A DNA stretch of 64,000 nt from Rubrivivax sp. (GTDB lineage Bacteria; Pseudomonadota; Gammaproteobacteria; Burkholderiales; Burkholderiaceae_C), in contig JAURZK010000113.1 in NCBI GenBank assembly GCA_030653505.1, positions 1-64,000 on the forward strand. The letters run 5' to 3'. The notes under the pieces were generated by a model. It was not told where the DNA came from. It worked only from the letters and a program-made list of their open reading frames with translations, and did not search any database. Both the position numbers and the translations under genes were made by a program. Positions 18,702 through 27,396 of the stretch are shown here, piece by piece (positions within the stretch are counted from its first letter, which is position 1; every line of letters starts with the position of its first letter).

Positions 18702-18726
18702 AAAAAAAGCCCGCGTGAACGCGGGC
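18702..18726 (-). terminator. rho-independent terminator after the desaturase gene
   Basis: Read on the minus strand, a perfect GCCCGCG / CGCGGGC stem with a four-base loop is followed by seven U residues (AAAAAAA at 18702-18708 on the plus strand). It lies about 25 bp downstream of the desaturase stop codon and is the clearest intrinsic terminator in the window. Confidence 0.92.
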
Positions 18727-18751
18727 CAGGTTGCGGGCGGCCGCCGGCCGC

Positions 18752-19978
18752 TCAGGCGTGGGCGGCGCGCAGCTTCATCGAGAAATCCTGCAGCGCTGCG
18801 ATACCGCTCTCCTCGGCCTTGCGGCACCAGGCCTGCAGGTCGGCGACCAGCTGCTCGGCAGAGACGTTGGTGCGTGTCCACAGCGAGCGCAGTTCCTCGC
18901 GCATCGCCACCAGCTTGGCCAACTGCGGGCTTTCGCCCAGCGCCTGCTGCAGGCTGGGCTTGACACCCTGCGGGATCTTGTCGTCGTCACGGTGCAACCA
19001 GGCCTGCGCCAGCGACAGGTTGCGAAAGCGTGCGCTGTTGACCGCGCCCTGCGCCTTCGCTCGCGCCAGCTCGGCAGTGACAGCGGCCTTCAGCTCGCTG
19101 GCATACCGCGCCATCACCTCGTAGCGGTTGGCGATGACGGCCTCCAGCGTCTTGCCGTCGGCCACCGGGCGGGTGGTGCCCAGTTCCAGCTTCGGCGGCA
19201 CCTTCTTCACGTGCGCCAGGCCCAGCGTCTCCATGGCGCGGATGTACATCCAGCCCACGTCGAACTCGTAGGGCTTGACCGAGAACTTGGCCGAGGTCGG
19301 GTAGGTGTGGTGGTTGTTGTGCAGCTCTTCGCCGCCGATCAGGATGCCCCAGGGCGACACATTCGTCGACGCGTCGGGCGCCTCGAAGTTGCGGTAGCCC
19401 CAGTAGTGACCGATGCCGTTGATGATGCCCGTGGCCATGACCGGGATCCAGGCCATCTGGACCGCCCACACCGCCGCACCGATGGCGCCGAAAAGCGTGA
19501 GGTTGATGATCAGCATCAGACCCACGCCCTGCCAGGAGAAGCGGGTGTAGAGGTTGCGCTCGATCCAGTCGTCGGGCGTACCCTTGCCATACTTGGCCAG
19601 CGTTTCCGGGTTCTTGGCTTCGATGCGGTAGAGCTCGACGCCGGTCAGCAACAACGCCTTCAGGCCCTTGATCTGCGGGCTGTGCGGGTCTTCCTCGGTT
19701 TCACACTTGGCGTGGTGCTTGCGGTGCACACCGACGAATTCCTTGGTCACCATGCCCGTGCCCAGCCAGAGCCAGAAGCGGAAGAAGTGCGACGGGATGG
19801 CGTGCAGGTCCAGCGCCCGGTGCGCCTGCGCGCGGTGCAGGAAGATCGTCACCGCCGAGATGGTGATGTGCGTCGTCACCAGCGTGTACAGCAGCACCTG
19901 CCACCAGTTCGCCGACAGCAGGCCGTGGGACAACAACTCCACGACCGCGTCATGCACCACCCACAGCTGATCCATCAA
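18752..19978 (-). CDS. acyl-CoA/fatty acid desaturase with C-terminal extension
   Basis: A membrane di-iron desaturase that introduces a double bond into acyl chains. The three histidine clusters are present: HRAQAHRAL, VHRKHHAKCE and EELHNNHHTYP, with hydrophobic helices between them. The desaturase fold ends near residue 260. The remaining roughly 145 residues are helical and charged, and the last 50 (LRSLWTRTN ... LQAWCRKAEESGIAALQDF) resemble from memory the C terminus of ISL3/IS1001-type transposases. A TACAAT box (minus strand, 20009-20014) is a likely -10. The gene ends at a strong terminator. Confidence 0.9.
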   Translation of the reverse strand: MMDQLWVVHDAVVELLSHGLLSANWWQVLLYTLVTTHITISAVTIFLHRAQAHRALDLHAIPSHFFRFWLWLGTGMVTKEFVGVHRKHHAKCETEEDPHSPQIKGLKALLLTGVELYRIEAKNPETLAKYGKGTPDDWIERNLYTRFSWQGVGLMLIINLTLFGAIGAAVWAVQMAWIPVMATGIINGIGHYWGYRNFEAPDASTNVSPWGILIGGEELHNNHHTYPTSAKFSVKPYEFDVGWMYIRAMETLGLAHVKKVPPKLELGTTRPVADGKTLEAVIANRYEVMARYASELKAAVTAELARAKAQGAVNSARFRNLSLAQAWLHRDDDKIPQGVKPSLQQALGESPQLAKLVAMREELRSLWTRTNVSAEQLVADLQAWCRKAEESGIAALQDFSMKLRAAHA

Positions 19979-20128
19979 CTCTTCCTTGAATGAGAGAACT
20001 TACCTCCCATTGTAGATGCGGGATTGGCGCGGAAGTTGCGGGCAATGCTTAGGCATGGCCGCCCAAACTCGCGCCAACTGAAACTGCCGCTTTTGAATCA
20101 TGACCGTTGCCCGCCGAAGAAGGGGCGA

Positions 20129-21388
20129 TCAGCGCTTTTGCCAGACGGCGGCGAAAAAACCGTCGGTCTGGTGGCGGTGCGGCCAGAGTCGCAGGTAAGG
20201 CCCTGCGACCAGGTTTGCCGCATCAGCCACGCGTGCGGCCTCCAACGCCACTTGCGCCGGCAAGGGCTCGAAGGCCGCGCCGTGGGCCGCGGTGAAGGCC
20301 TCGGCGACGGCCTCGTTCTCGGCTGCCAGCAAGCTGCAGGTGGCGTAGACCAGCCGCCCGCCGGGCTTCAGCAGACGCGCCGCCCCGGCCAGGATGGCTG
20401 TCTGCTTCGCCTGCAGTTCCTCCACTGCCTTCGGGCTCTGGCGCCACTTGAGATCGGGATTGCGGCGCAGGGTGCCCAGACCCGAACATGGGGCATCGAC
20501 CAGCACACGATCGATCTTGCCGGCCAGGCGCTTGATGCGCTCGTCGCGTTCGTGGGCGATCTGCGCCGGGTGCACGTTGGACAGGCCGCTGCGTGCCAGC
20601 CGCGGTTTCAGTGCGTCGAGCCGGTGACCGGACACGTCGAAGGCGTAAAGGCGCCCCGTGTTGCGCATCGCCGCGCCCAGCGCCAGTGTCTTGCCGCCAG
20701 CGCCGGCACAGAAGTCGACCACCATCTCGCCGCGTTTGGGGTCGGTCAGCAGCGCCAGCAGCTGGCTGCCTTCGTCCTGCACCTCGACCAGGCCCTGCGT
20801 GAAGACGTCCAGCTTGTGCAATGCCGGTTTGCCCTGCACACGGAGGCCCCAGGGCGAATAGGGCGTCGGCGCGACGGTGAAGCCGGCCTCGGTGAGCGTG
20901 CGCTGCACATCCTCGCGCTTGGCCTTGAGGATGTTGACACGCAGGTCCAGTGGCGCCGCCTCTGACATGGCCTGCACCAGCGGCCAGAACTCGTCGCCCA
21001 GCGTCTCCTTCAGCGGCGTGGCCAGCCAGTCGGGCAGGTTGTGGCGCAGCTTCTCGGGCAGCGTCGCGCGGTCGATCTTGGCGATCTGCGTCAGCCAGGC
21101 CTGCTCCTGCGGTGTGGCGGCACGGCGCAGGAAGTCCTCGCTGCCCTGCCAGGCCAGGATCGCCAGGCGGCGTTCCAGCGGCCCGTTGCCGCTTTGCGCC
21201 ATGTTCTGGAACAGCAGGCGCCGGCGCAGCACGGTGTAGGTGGTCTCGGCCAGCGCGTGGCGCTCGCGTGTGCCCAGGTCGCGGTGCTGGCGGAAGAAGG
21301 CCGAGACCACGGCATCGGCCGGCTGGTCGAGCTTGAGCACCGCGCGCAGCAGTTCGGTCGTGAGGTCGAGCAGGGCGTTGGGGTGCAT
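20129..21388 (-). CDS. RsmB/NOP-family RNA (cytosine-5) methyltransferase
   Basis: A 419-aa SAM-dependent m5C RNA methyltransferase. An N-terminal NusB-like helical region (FRQHRDLGTRERHALAETTY) precedes the Rossmann fold. The SAM site is VVDFCAGAGGKTLALGA. The two catalytic cysteines are in VDAPCSGLGTLRRNPD and YATCSLL. RsmB methylates 16S rRNA C967, but proteins of this exact type in Burkholderiales are often a second RsmB-like paralogue, so I withhold a symbol. The gene lies four bases downstream of purN on the same strand. Confidence 0.88.
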   Translation of the reverse strand: MHPNALLDLTTELLRAVLKLDQPADAVVSAFFRQHRDLGTRERHALAETTYTVLRRRLLFQNMAQSGNGPLERRLAILAWQGSEDFLRRAATPQEQAWLTQIAKIDRATLPEKLRHNLPDWLATPLKETLGDEFWPLVQAMSEAAPLDLRVNILKAKREDVQRTLTEAGFTVAPTPYSPWGLRVQGKPALHKLDVFTQGLVEVQDEGSQLLALLTDPKRGEMVVDFCAGAGGKTLALGAAMRNTGRLYAFDVSGHRLDALKPRLARSGLSNVHPAQIAHERDERIKRLAGKIDRVLVDAPCSGLGTLRRNPDLKWRQSPKAVEELQAKQTAILAGAARLLKPGGRLVYATCSLLAAENEAVAEAFTAAHGAAFEPLPAQVALEAARVADAANLVAGPYLRLWPHRHQTDGFFAAVWQKR

Positions 21389-21391
21389 GGG

Positions 21392-22018
21392 TCAGATCAG
21401 GACTTGAGAGGCGCCGTCGGTCTGCGTGACGAGGCCGTCGGCCACCTTCAGCTTGCCTTCGACGAACCAGCGCACGGCCAACGGGTAAATGACATGTTCG
21501 GTGGCCAGCACACGTGCGGCAAGCATGTCTTCGTCGTCGCCCGGCCGCACGGGCACCACGCTTTGCATCACGATCGGGCCGTGGTCGAGCTCGGACGTCA
21601 CGAAGTGCACCGTGGCGCCCACGGCCTTGCAGCCGGCTTCCAGCGCACGGCGGTGCGTGTGCAGCCCGGGGAAGGCCGGCAGCAGCGAGGGGTGGATGTT
21701 GAGCAGGCGCCCGGCGTAGCGCTGCACGAAGCGGGCGCCCAGCACGCGCATGAAGCCGGCGAGCACGACGAGGTCGGGCCGGTGCGCATCGATGGCGGCG
21801 GCCAGCGCGTCGTCGAAGGCCTCGCGCGAGGCGTGTGCCTTGTGGTCGACCAGCGCCGTGGCGATGCCCTGCGCCGCAGCCCAGGCCAGGCCGGCGGCCT
21901 GCGGGCGGTTGGCGATGACGGCCACCACCTGCGCCGGCCAGCCCTGTTCGGCACAGCGCTGCTGAACGGCTTCCATGTTGGAGCCGCGGCCGGAGATGAG
22001 GATGACGATGCGTTTCAT
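21392..22018 (-). CDS. purN: phosphoribosylglycinamide formyltransferase
   Basis: Folate-dependent GAR transformylase of purine synthesis, 208 aa. The N-terminal nucleotide loop is ISGRGSNMEA. The catalytic Asn and His are in NIHPSLLPAFPGLHTHRRAL, and the catalytic Asp lies in SELDHGPIVMQ. ATG 22018 gives the canonical MKRIVILISG start; the ORF-track extension runs into the divergent trpS gene. It is probably co-transcribed with the downstream RsmB-like gene, which starts four bases after the purN stop. Confidence 0.95.
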   Translation of the reverse strand: MKRIVILISGRGSNMEAVQQRCAEQGWPAQVVAVIANRPQAAGLAWAAAQGIATALVDHKAHASREAFDDALAAAIDAHRPDLVVLAGFMRVLGARFVQRYAGRLLNIHPSLLPAFPGLHTHRRALEAGCKAVGATVHFVTSELDHGPIVMQSVVPVRPGDDEDMLAARVLATEHVIYPLAVRWFVEGKLKVADGLVTQTDGASQVLI

Positions 22019-22112
22019 GGCGGGGCCGCAGTGTAGGTCCCGGCGTTGCGCCGGTCTGTGCGCCACCCTTCCTGAGACAATCCGCGCCGTCGTCCCCCGG
22101 TCACGCCAAACC

Positions 22113-23321
22113 ATGCGATCTCGTGTTCTCTCCGGCATGCGCCCCACCGGCGCCATGCACCTCGGCCACTTCCACGGCGCCCTCAAGAACTGGGTGCGCC
22201 TGCAGCACGAGCACGAGTGCTTCTTCTTCGTCGCCGACTGGCACGCGCTGACCACGCACTACGAAGAACGCGGCGTGATGGAGCGTTACGTCCACGACAT
22301 GGTGATCGACTGGATTGCCGCCGGGCTCGACCCCGAGAAGTGCACCCTCTTCATCCAGAGCCACATCCCCGAGCATGCCGAGCTCTTCACGCTGCTGGCC
22401 ATGGGCACGCCCCTGGGCTGGCTGGAACGTGTGCCCACCTACAAGGACCAGATCGACAAGCTCAAGGACCGTGACCTGGCGACCTACGGCTTCCTGGGCT
22501 ACCCGCTGCTGCAGGCCGCCGACATCCTGATCTACAAGGCCAACTTCGTACCCGTGGGGGAAGACCAGAGCAGCCACGTCGAGCTGACACGCGAGGTGGC
22601 ACGCCGCTTCAACAACCTCTACGGCCGCCCGGCCGACGCCGAAGCGCGCATTGCCGCGGCACTGGCCCAACTGCCCAAGGACGACTCGCGCTACTACGAG
22701 AAGCAGCGCAAGGCCTTCGGCGAGACCGGCAGCCCCGAAGCGCTGGCCAAGGGCGAAGGCCTGGTGAACAAGTCCGCGGCGCATATCGCCGGCTGGCAGG
22801 ACGACGACACCGAACTGCTGCTGGGCCACCTCAAGGGCGCCGGCCGCACCATCCTCACCGAGCCCAGGGCGCTGCACACCGAGGTGCTGCGCCTGCCCGG
22901 CACCGACGGCACGAAGATGAGCAAGAGCTACGGCAACGCCGTGCTGATGCGGGATGAACCGGCCGAGGTGACGAAGAAGATCCGCGGCATGGCCACCGAC
23001 CCCGCGCGCGGCCGCCGCACCGACCCCGGCGACCCCGAGAAGTGCCCGGTGTGGCAGTTCCACAAGGTCTACAGCGACGAGGCGACGCAAGCCTGGGTCG
23101 TCAAGGGCTGCAAGAGCGCCGGCATCGGCTGCCTGGACTGCAAGCAGCCGGTGATCGACGCCATCATCACCGAGCAGCAACCCTGGCGCGAGCGTGCCGA
23201 GAGCTACCTGGCCAACCCCAAGCAGGTGCACTGGATCGTCGAGATGGGCACCGAGCGTGCGCGCACGGTGGCCAAGCAGACGATGAAGGAAGTCCGCAAC
23301 GCCATGGGCTTGAATTACTGA
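22113..23321 (+). CDS. trpS: tryptophanyl-tRNA synthetase
   Basis: A class Ic aminoacyl-tRNA synthetase that charges tRNA-Trp. The HIGH-type signature appears as GAMHLGHFHGAL, and the KMSKS loop is intact in GTKMSKSYGNAV. At 402 aa it is the longer form usual in Betaproteobacteria, with an insert of about 60 residues after the KMSKS loop that includes CKSAGIGCLDCK, a possible metal-binding cysteine set. The start at 22113 gives MRSRVLSGMRPTG. It is divergent from purN with 94 bp between the starts and is followed by an esterase gene 16 bp later. Confidence 0.96.
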   Translation: MRSRVLSGMRPTGAMHLGHFHGALKNWVRLQHEHECFFFVADWHALTTHYEERGVMERYVHDMVIDWIAAGLDPEKCTLFIQSHIPEHAELFTLLAMGTPLGWLERVPTYKDQIDKLKDRDLATYGFLGYPLLQAADILIYKANFVPVGEDQSSHVELTREVARRFNNLYGRPADAEARIAAALAQLPKDDSRYYEKQRKAFGETGSPEALAKGEGLVNKSAAHIAGWQDDDTELLLGHLKGAGRTILTEPRALHTEVLRLPGTDGTKMSKSYGNAVLMRDEPAEVTKKIRGMATDPARGRRTDPGDPEKCPVWQFHKVYSDEATQAWVVKGCKSAGIGCLDCKQPVIDAIITEQQPWRERAESYLANPKQVHWIVEMGTERARTVAKQTMKEVRNAMGLNY

Positions 23322-23337
23322 CCACGACACCCGAACC

Positions 23338-24009
23338 ATGACCCCGCTGCAGACCATCGAAGTCCACCCCGGCGCAGAGCCGCGCGCCACCATCGTCATC
23401 CTGCACGGCCTGGGCGCCGACGGCACCGACTTCCTGTCCTTCGCCGACGAGATGCGCCTGCACGCCGTGGGCCCCGTGCGCTGGGTCTTCCCGCGGGCGC
23501 CCGAGCGGCCGGTGACGATCAACGGCGGCCACCGCATGCGCGCCTGGTACGACATCCTGGGCACCGACCTCTTGAAGCGCGAGGACGAGGCCGGCCTGCG
23601 CGAGAGCTTTGCGCAGGTGCACGCGCTGCTCGACCGCGAAGTCACGCGCGGCGTGCCGGCGCACCGCATCGTGCTCGGCGGCTTCTCGCAGGGCTGCGCC
23701 GTCACGCTGGGCGCTGGGCTGCGCTACGGGCAGCGGCTGGCCGGGTTGGTCGGCCTGTCGGGCTACCTGCCGCTGGCCGACACCACTGCGGCCGAGCGCC
23801 GCGACGCGAATGCGCTCACCCCCGTCTTCCTGGCCCACGGCCGCCAGGACAACGTGGTGCCGGTGGCGCGCGGCACGGCCAGTCGTGACCTGCTGCAGGC
23901 CCAGGGCCAGCCGCTGGATTGGCACGACTACCCGATGCAGCACGCGGTCTGTCTGGAGGAAATCCAGGCCCTGCAGCAATGGCTGCTCGGGGTGCTGGAC
24001 GCCGGCTGA
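23338..24009 (+). CDS. alpha/beta-hydrolase carboxylesterase
   Basis: A 223-aa cytosolic esterase of the phospholipase/carboxylesterase (EstB/YpfH) family. It shows VILHGLGADGTDF (oxyanion region), the nucleophile elbow GGFSQGCA (Ser), the Asp in HGRQDNVVP and the final His in YPMQHAVC. Family members hydrolyse short-chain esters, and the physiological substrate is unknown. It follows trpS closely on the same strand. Confidence 0.93.
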   Translation: MTPLQTIEVHPGAEPRATIVILHGLGADGTDFLSFADEMRLHAVGPVRWVFPRAPERPVTINGGHRMRAWYDILGTDLLKREDEAGLRESFAQVHALLDREVTRGVPAHRIVLGGFSQGCAVTLGAGLRYGQRLAGLVGLSGYLPLADTTAAERRDANALTPVFLAHGRQDNVVPVARGTASRDLLQAQGQPLDWHDYPMQHAVCLEEIQALQQWLLGVLDAG

Positions 24010-24020
24010 AGCTGAAGCCC

Positions 24021-24581
24021 ATGGAACTGCTGCGGCCGGCGCCCGAGCACCTGGCGAGCTTCACCGATGCGCTGCAGCGCGGCTGGTCGCCCGACACGAT
24101 GCGCCCGGCGGCGGCCCAGGAGACGCTGGAACGTGTGCAGGCCGACCCCGAGGGTTTCCTGCGCCTGACCGAAGACCCGCAAGGCCTGGGGCCGCCGTTT
24201 GCGCTGCCCGACGGCGCCCTGGTGCCACGGCTTCCCGGCATCGTGCGCTGGATGTGGGATGCGGAGGGTTTTGCCGGCAGCATCAACCTGCGCTGGCCGC
24301 GCGACCTGGGGCCACTGCCGCCGCACGTGCTGGGCCATGTCGGCTACACCGTCGTGCCGTGGAAACGCCAGCGTGGTTACGCCACCCGGGCGCTGGCGCT
24401 GCTGCTGCCGCTGGCACGCGCCCAGGGGCTGGACTGCGTGGAGATCACCACCGACGCAGCGAACCTGGCTTCGCAGGGTGTCATCACCGCCAACGGCGGC
24501 GTGCTGGTGGGGCGCTTCGACAAGCCGGCGGTTTACGGCGGTGCGCCCAGCCTGCGTTTCCGCATCGAACTGGGCGCCTGA
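24021..24581 (+). CDS. GNAT-family N-acetyltransferase
   Basis: A 186-aa acetyltransferase with a recognisable acetyl-CoA binding segment, VGYTVVPWKRQRGYATRALALLLPLA (quoted in part: KRQRGYATRAL, the Q/RxxGxG/A motif). The acceptor substrate is unknown. ATG 24021 begins 12 bases after the esterase stop, so it is probably in the trpS-esterase transcription unit. Confidence 0.86.
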   Translation: MELLRPAPEHLASFTDALQRGWSPDTMRPAAAQETLERVQADPEGFLRLTEDPQGLGPPFALPDGALVPRLPGIVRWMWDAEGFAGSINLRWPRDLGPLPPHVLGHVGYTVVPWKRQRGYATRALALLLPLARAQGLDCVEITTDAANLASQGVITANGGVLVGRFDKPAVYGGAPSLRFRIELGA

Positions 24582-24596
24582 GGCGCGCGAGAGCGC

Positions 24597-24734
24597 TCAG
24601 TAACTCTGCCTCATGGCGCGATCGACGAGACGCTTCTCGACCTCGGGGTGCGTTGCCATGAAGTTGAGGTAGGCGCGCAGGGCCCAGAGGTGAAAGCCCA
24701 TGAAGAGGGCGAAGATGCCGATGACGATGTACAT
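24597..24734 (-). CDS. 45-aa single-pass membrane protein (not in ORF track)
   Basis: The minus strand encodes a 45-residue protein, MYIVIGIFALFMGFHLWALR at the N terminus, then a polar tail (THPEVEKRLVDRAMRQSY). It has one N-terminal TM helix and a charged C terminus. The frame competes with the 63-aa track ORF at 24611-24802, whose Ser/Thr-rich product looks like a shadow. Upstream lie a TAATAT box and a 12-bp palindrome. No Shine-Dalgarno sequence is obvious. The family is unknown to me, and confidence rests on the protein-like composition. Confidence 0.62.
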   Translation of the reverse strand: MYIVIGIFALFMGFHLWALRAYLNFMATHPEVEKRLVDRAMRQSY

Positions 24735-24761
24735 GATGCGTTCTGGAGAGTGGATGTAGCG

Positions 24762-24781
24762 ATATTAGGGTAAACCCTTAA
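24762..24781 (-). promoter_or_regulatory. palindrome AGGGTAAACCCT with adjacent TAATAT
   Basis: A 12-bp perfect palindrome, AGGGTAAACCCT (24767-24778), lies in a conspicuous AT-rich island and directly abuts a TAATAT hexamer on the minus strand, about 30-45 bases before the 45-aa gene. This arrangement suits a repressor or activator site over a promoter. I cannot name the regulator. Confidence 0.5.
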
Positions 24782-24880
24782 ATACTTGTTGAGCCCGGTC
24801 AACAGTCAGGCTGTGCAAGGGGTCATTTGTGCCGGATCCGGCACACGGCGTGGGGCAGCCCGGCCGCATCAGCCGCGTCG

Positions 24881-26446
24881 TCAGGCGAAACGCCCCTGCA
24901 GGAACCACTGCACCTCACCCGCCGCTGGGGGCAGGCGGCTGCGCCAGACCCAGACCAGCGAAGCGTCTTCGGCCTGAGCGATGAAGTAGTCGCGCGTCGC
25001 GGGTTCGCCGTCCCACCAGCCGGTCTCGATGCGTTCGGGGCCACTCAGCAGTTGCAGCGGGCGACCCTGCAGCAGTGGCAGGGCATCACGTTCGGCCAGC
25101 GGCAGCGGCTCGGGCAGCAGCCAGGCCGGGCGGTGCAAGGGCCATGCACCGGCCATCGCGGCGACGGCGGCTGCGGCGCTGGACGGCCCGGCCGCAGCCG
25201 CGGGCGGCGCAGGGGTGCCCGTGCCTTGCGCCGGCACGGTGCGGCTGGCACGTTCGGGGCGGTGGTCGGCCACCGCCATCAGGCGCTGCACCTGGTCGTC
25301 GCCGAGCCGGGCACGGAGGCGTTCCAGCAGGCGCGCCAGGCCAACGGCCTCGCTGGCAGCGGAGGGGAAGAGTTCGCCGTTCGGCGCCTCGCCGGCCACG
25401 AGGTGGCTGCATTGCAGCTGCAGTTCCAGCGTCGGCGCGGCCAGCACCACGTGGGCCAGACGTTCGCGCAGCAGCAGCTGCAGGTGGGCGGGGGCCAGCG
25501 AGGGCTCGGCCAGGGCGACCTGCAGTTCGGTGGCCGGCACCGCAGCCTGGCGTTGGCGCTCGTGGCGCATGCGCAGCGTGAAGGCGCCCACGCGCGCGTG
25601 CCGCGCCTGCGCCCAGGCCACCAGCCGCGCCAGCAGCACGCTGGCGCCGTGCAGCACCTGCTCGGTGCTGTCGGCGCGCGCGAAGAGTTCGAGACGGCTG
25701 TCGAAAGACGACGGCAGCGTGACCCAGCGCCGCAGGTCGGGCTGGCGGCCGAGGGCGCGGTCGAGTTCGTCCAGCAGTTCGGTGCCGAAGCGGCGCGCCA
25801 GGCCACCGCGTGGCAAGACACGCAGGTCGGCCAGGCGGTGCAGGCCCATGCCCTGCAGCGCTTCGCCGTGCAAGCGGCCCGGGCCCAGCAGCGCCACCGG
25901 CGCCGCGTCGAGCAGGGTCTGCAGCGCGGCCATGTTGCCGGCGTGGGGGCCGGCCACCAGCGCGGCCGGGTCGCTGCGCCCCGGCAGGGTGGGGAACCAT
26001 TGCGCCAGCAGCGCCGCGCCCAGTGCGGTGGGCGCGGCGGCCATCTGCACACGGTGGCCCAGCGGCACCAGCGCCGCTACCAGGCGCCGGTGCAGCGTTG
26101 CCAGGCCGCCGAAGAGGCGCAGGCTGCCCTGCACTTCCAGCAGCACGGTCTGCGTGTCGTGCAGCGTGACCGAGGGTGTGTAAGCCAGCGCGGCATGGGC
26201 CACGGCCTGCAGCGCTGCGGCGTCGCGTGCCGGGTTCGTTTCGGCAGGCAGCAGTTCGGCGGCCAGCGCCAGTGCCGTGGCGCGTTTCATGCCGGCTCGG
26301 ATGCCACAGGCCGCCGCCGCCGGGTTGGCGCTGTGCACGCGGTGCTCGGCCAGCAGCACCACCGGCCGCGTGGCGTCGGCTTCGGGCAGCGTGGCGCAGA
26401 AGGCTTCCAGCGAAAGCAGCGGCAGGTGCAGGGCGAGCCAGCGCAT
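24881..26446 (-). CDS. imuB: ImuB-type Y-family polymerase-like protein
   Basis: A 521-aa inactive Y-family homologue that acts as the hub of the ImuA-ImuB-DnaE2 mutasome in SOS mutagenesis, linking to the beta clamp. The N terminus MRWLALHLPLLSLEAF and the early region HRVHSANPAAAACGIRAGM match ImuB. The catalytic acidic residues of true Y polymerases are not evident, as expected for the family. It lies 47 bp downstream of imuA under the same LexA-controlled promoter. No dnaE2 follows: the next minus-strand gene is the 45-aa membrane protein. Confidence 0.9.
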   Translation of the reverse strand: MRWLALHLPLLSLEAFCATLPEADATRPVVLLAEHRVHSANPAAAACGIRAGMKRATALALAAELLPAETNPARDAAALQAVAHAALAYTPSVTLHDTQTVLLEVQGSLRLFGGLATLHRRLVAALVPLGHRVQMAAAPTALGAALLAQWFPTLPGRSDPAALVAGPHAGNMAALQTLLDAAPVALLGPGRLHGEALQGMGLHRLADLRVLPRGGLARRFGTELLDELDRALGRQPDLRRWVTLPSSFDSRLELFARADSTEQVLHGASVLLARLVAWAQARHARVGAFTLRMRHERQRQAAVPATELQVALAEPSLAPAHLQLLLRERLAHVVLAAPTLELQLQCSHLVAGEAPNGELFPSAASEAVGLARLLERLRARLGDDQVQRLMAVADHRPERASRTVPAQGTGTPAPPAAAAGPSSAAAAVAAMAGAWPLHRPAWLLPEPLPLAERDALPLLQGRPLQLLSGPERIETGWWDGEPATRDYFIAQAEDASLVWVWRSRLPPAAGEVQWFLQGRFA

Positions 26447-26493
26447 GGCGGGAAGGGGAAAGGCCAGGCACGCGGCGCTGCGCGGGGCGGGTC

Positions 26494-27396
26494 TCAGCGC
26501 ACACCGGCCCGGCGTGCCGCTGCCGGCATGGCGGCGCCGGCGCCAGGCAGGTCGGCCGCCCTGTCGGCCGACCCGGCCGGCTGCAGCGCGCGCGCCAGCG
26601 CCGTGGGCGACAGCACCGCCGGCAGCGCCAGCACCAGCGGCTGCGCCGGCGGCGGACCGCGGCGCTTGAGCAGGGTCAGGCGCAGCAGGTCGGGCCCGGC
26701 GCTGGTCAGCAGCAGGCGCAGCGGCGCGGCGCTGGGCTGGCTGCGCATCTGCGCGTCACGCAGCAGGAAGGCAGGGCCGGCATGCGACTGCGCCGCCAGC
26801 TGCAGACGGCGCAGCGCTTCGACCGGCAGCCGCGCCGGCAGCCAGGCCAGCACGGCGCCGACGTGGCCGCTCTTCAGCGCCTGTTCCAGCGCCCACAGCA
26901 CGTCGGCCGCGGGCAGCAGGGCGCGGGCGCGGCCCTTCGGGACCCCATGGCGCCCAGCACCCCGCGCCTGCACCACCACCAGCCGCTGCAGGTCGATGCC
27001 CAGCGCGCGCAGCGCCCAGGCGCAGGGCGCGGCGGGCGGGTCGAAGCACATCACGCAGCGCTGCTGGTGCTGCAGCGCCGCCAGCACGGGCGCCAGCAGG
27101 CGCAGTTCACCGACGCCGGGGTGCGGCAGCAGCAGTTCGGTGAGCGCGCCCGCCGGCCAGCCGCCGCCCGGCAGCTGGGCGTCGAGCTCGGGGTAGCCGC
27201 TGGCCAGCACGGCCGCACCCGGGCGACCGAGCTGGTGGGCGCGCCACAGCGCCGGGTGCAGGGTTTCGGGGGGCGGGGGGGTGTCGACCGGCCCGCCGGA
27301 CGCCAGCCCGCGCAGGCTGGGCGCATCCCCGCGCGGCGGCCGCAAGGCAGCGGCAGGGGCCAGGTGAGCGGCGGAACGTGCAAGGGGGAGAGTCAC
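26494..27396 (-). CDS. imuA: ImuA, SOS-induced RecA/SulA-like protein
   Basis: A 300-aa ImuA protein with the family start region HPALWRAHQLGRPGAAVLASGYPELDAQLPGGGWP (short parts: HPALWRAHQLG, LPGGGWPAGALTELL). It resembles a RecA-like fold with weak nucleotide motifs and is needed for translesion synthesis with ImuB and DnaE2. The track ORF starts at 27516, but that frame crosses the promoter and LexA box. GTG 27396 is the first start downstream of the promoter and lies on the predicted +1. Confidence 0.87.
   Translation of the reverse strand: MTLPLARSAAHLAPAAALRPPRGDAPSLRGLASGGPVDTPPPPETLHPALWRAHQLGRPGAAVLASGYPELDAQLPGGGWPAGALTELLLPHPGVGELRLLAPVLAALQHQQRCVMCFDPPAAPCAWALRALGIDLQRLVVVQARGAGRHGVPKGRARALLPAADVLWALEQALKSGHVGAVLAWLPARLPVEALRRLQLAAQSHAGPAFLLRDAQMRSQPSAAPLRLLLTSAGPDLLRLTLLKRRGPPPAQPLVLALPAVLSPTALARALQPAGSADRAADLPGAGAAMPAAARRAGVR

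Noticed and set aside
24611-24802. 63-aa minus-strand ORF of the track
   Set aside because: Ser/Thr-rich product without a hydrophobic helix. The alternative 45-aa frame on the same strand looks far more protein-like.
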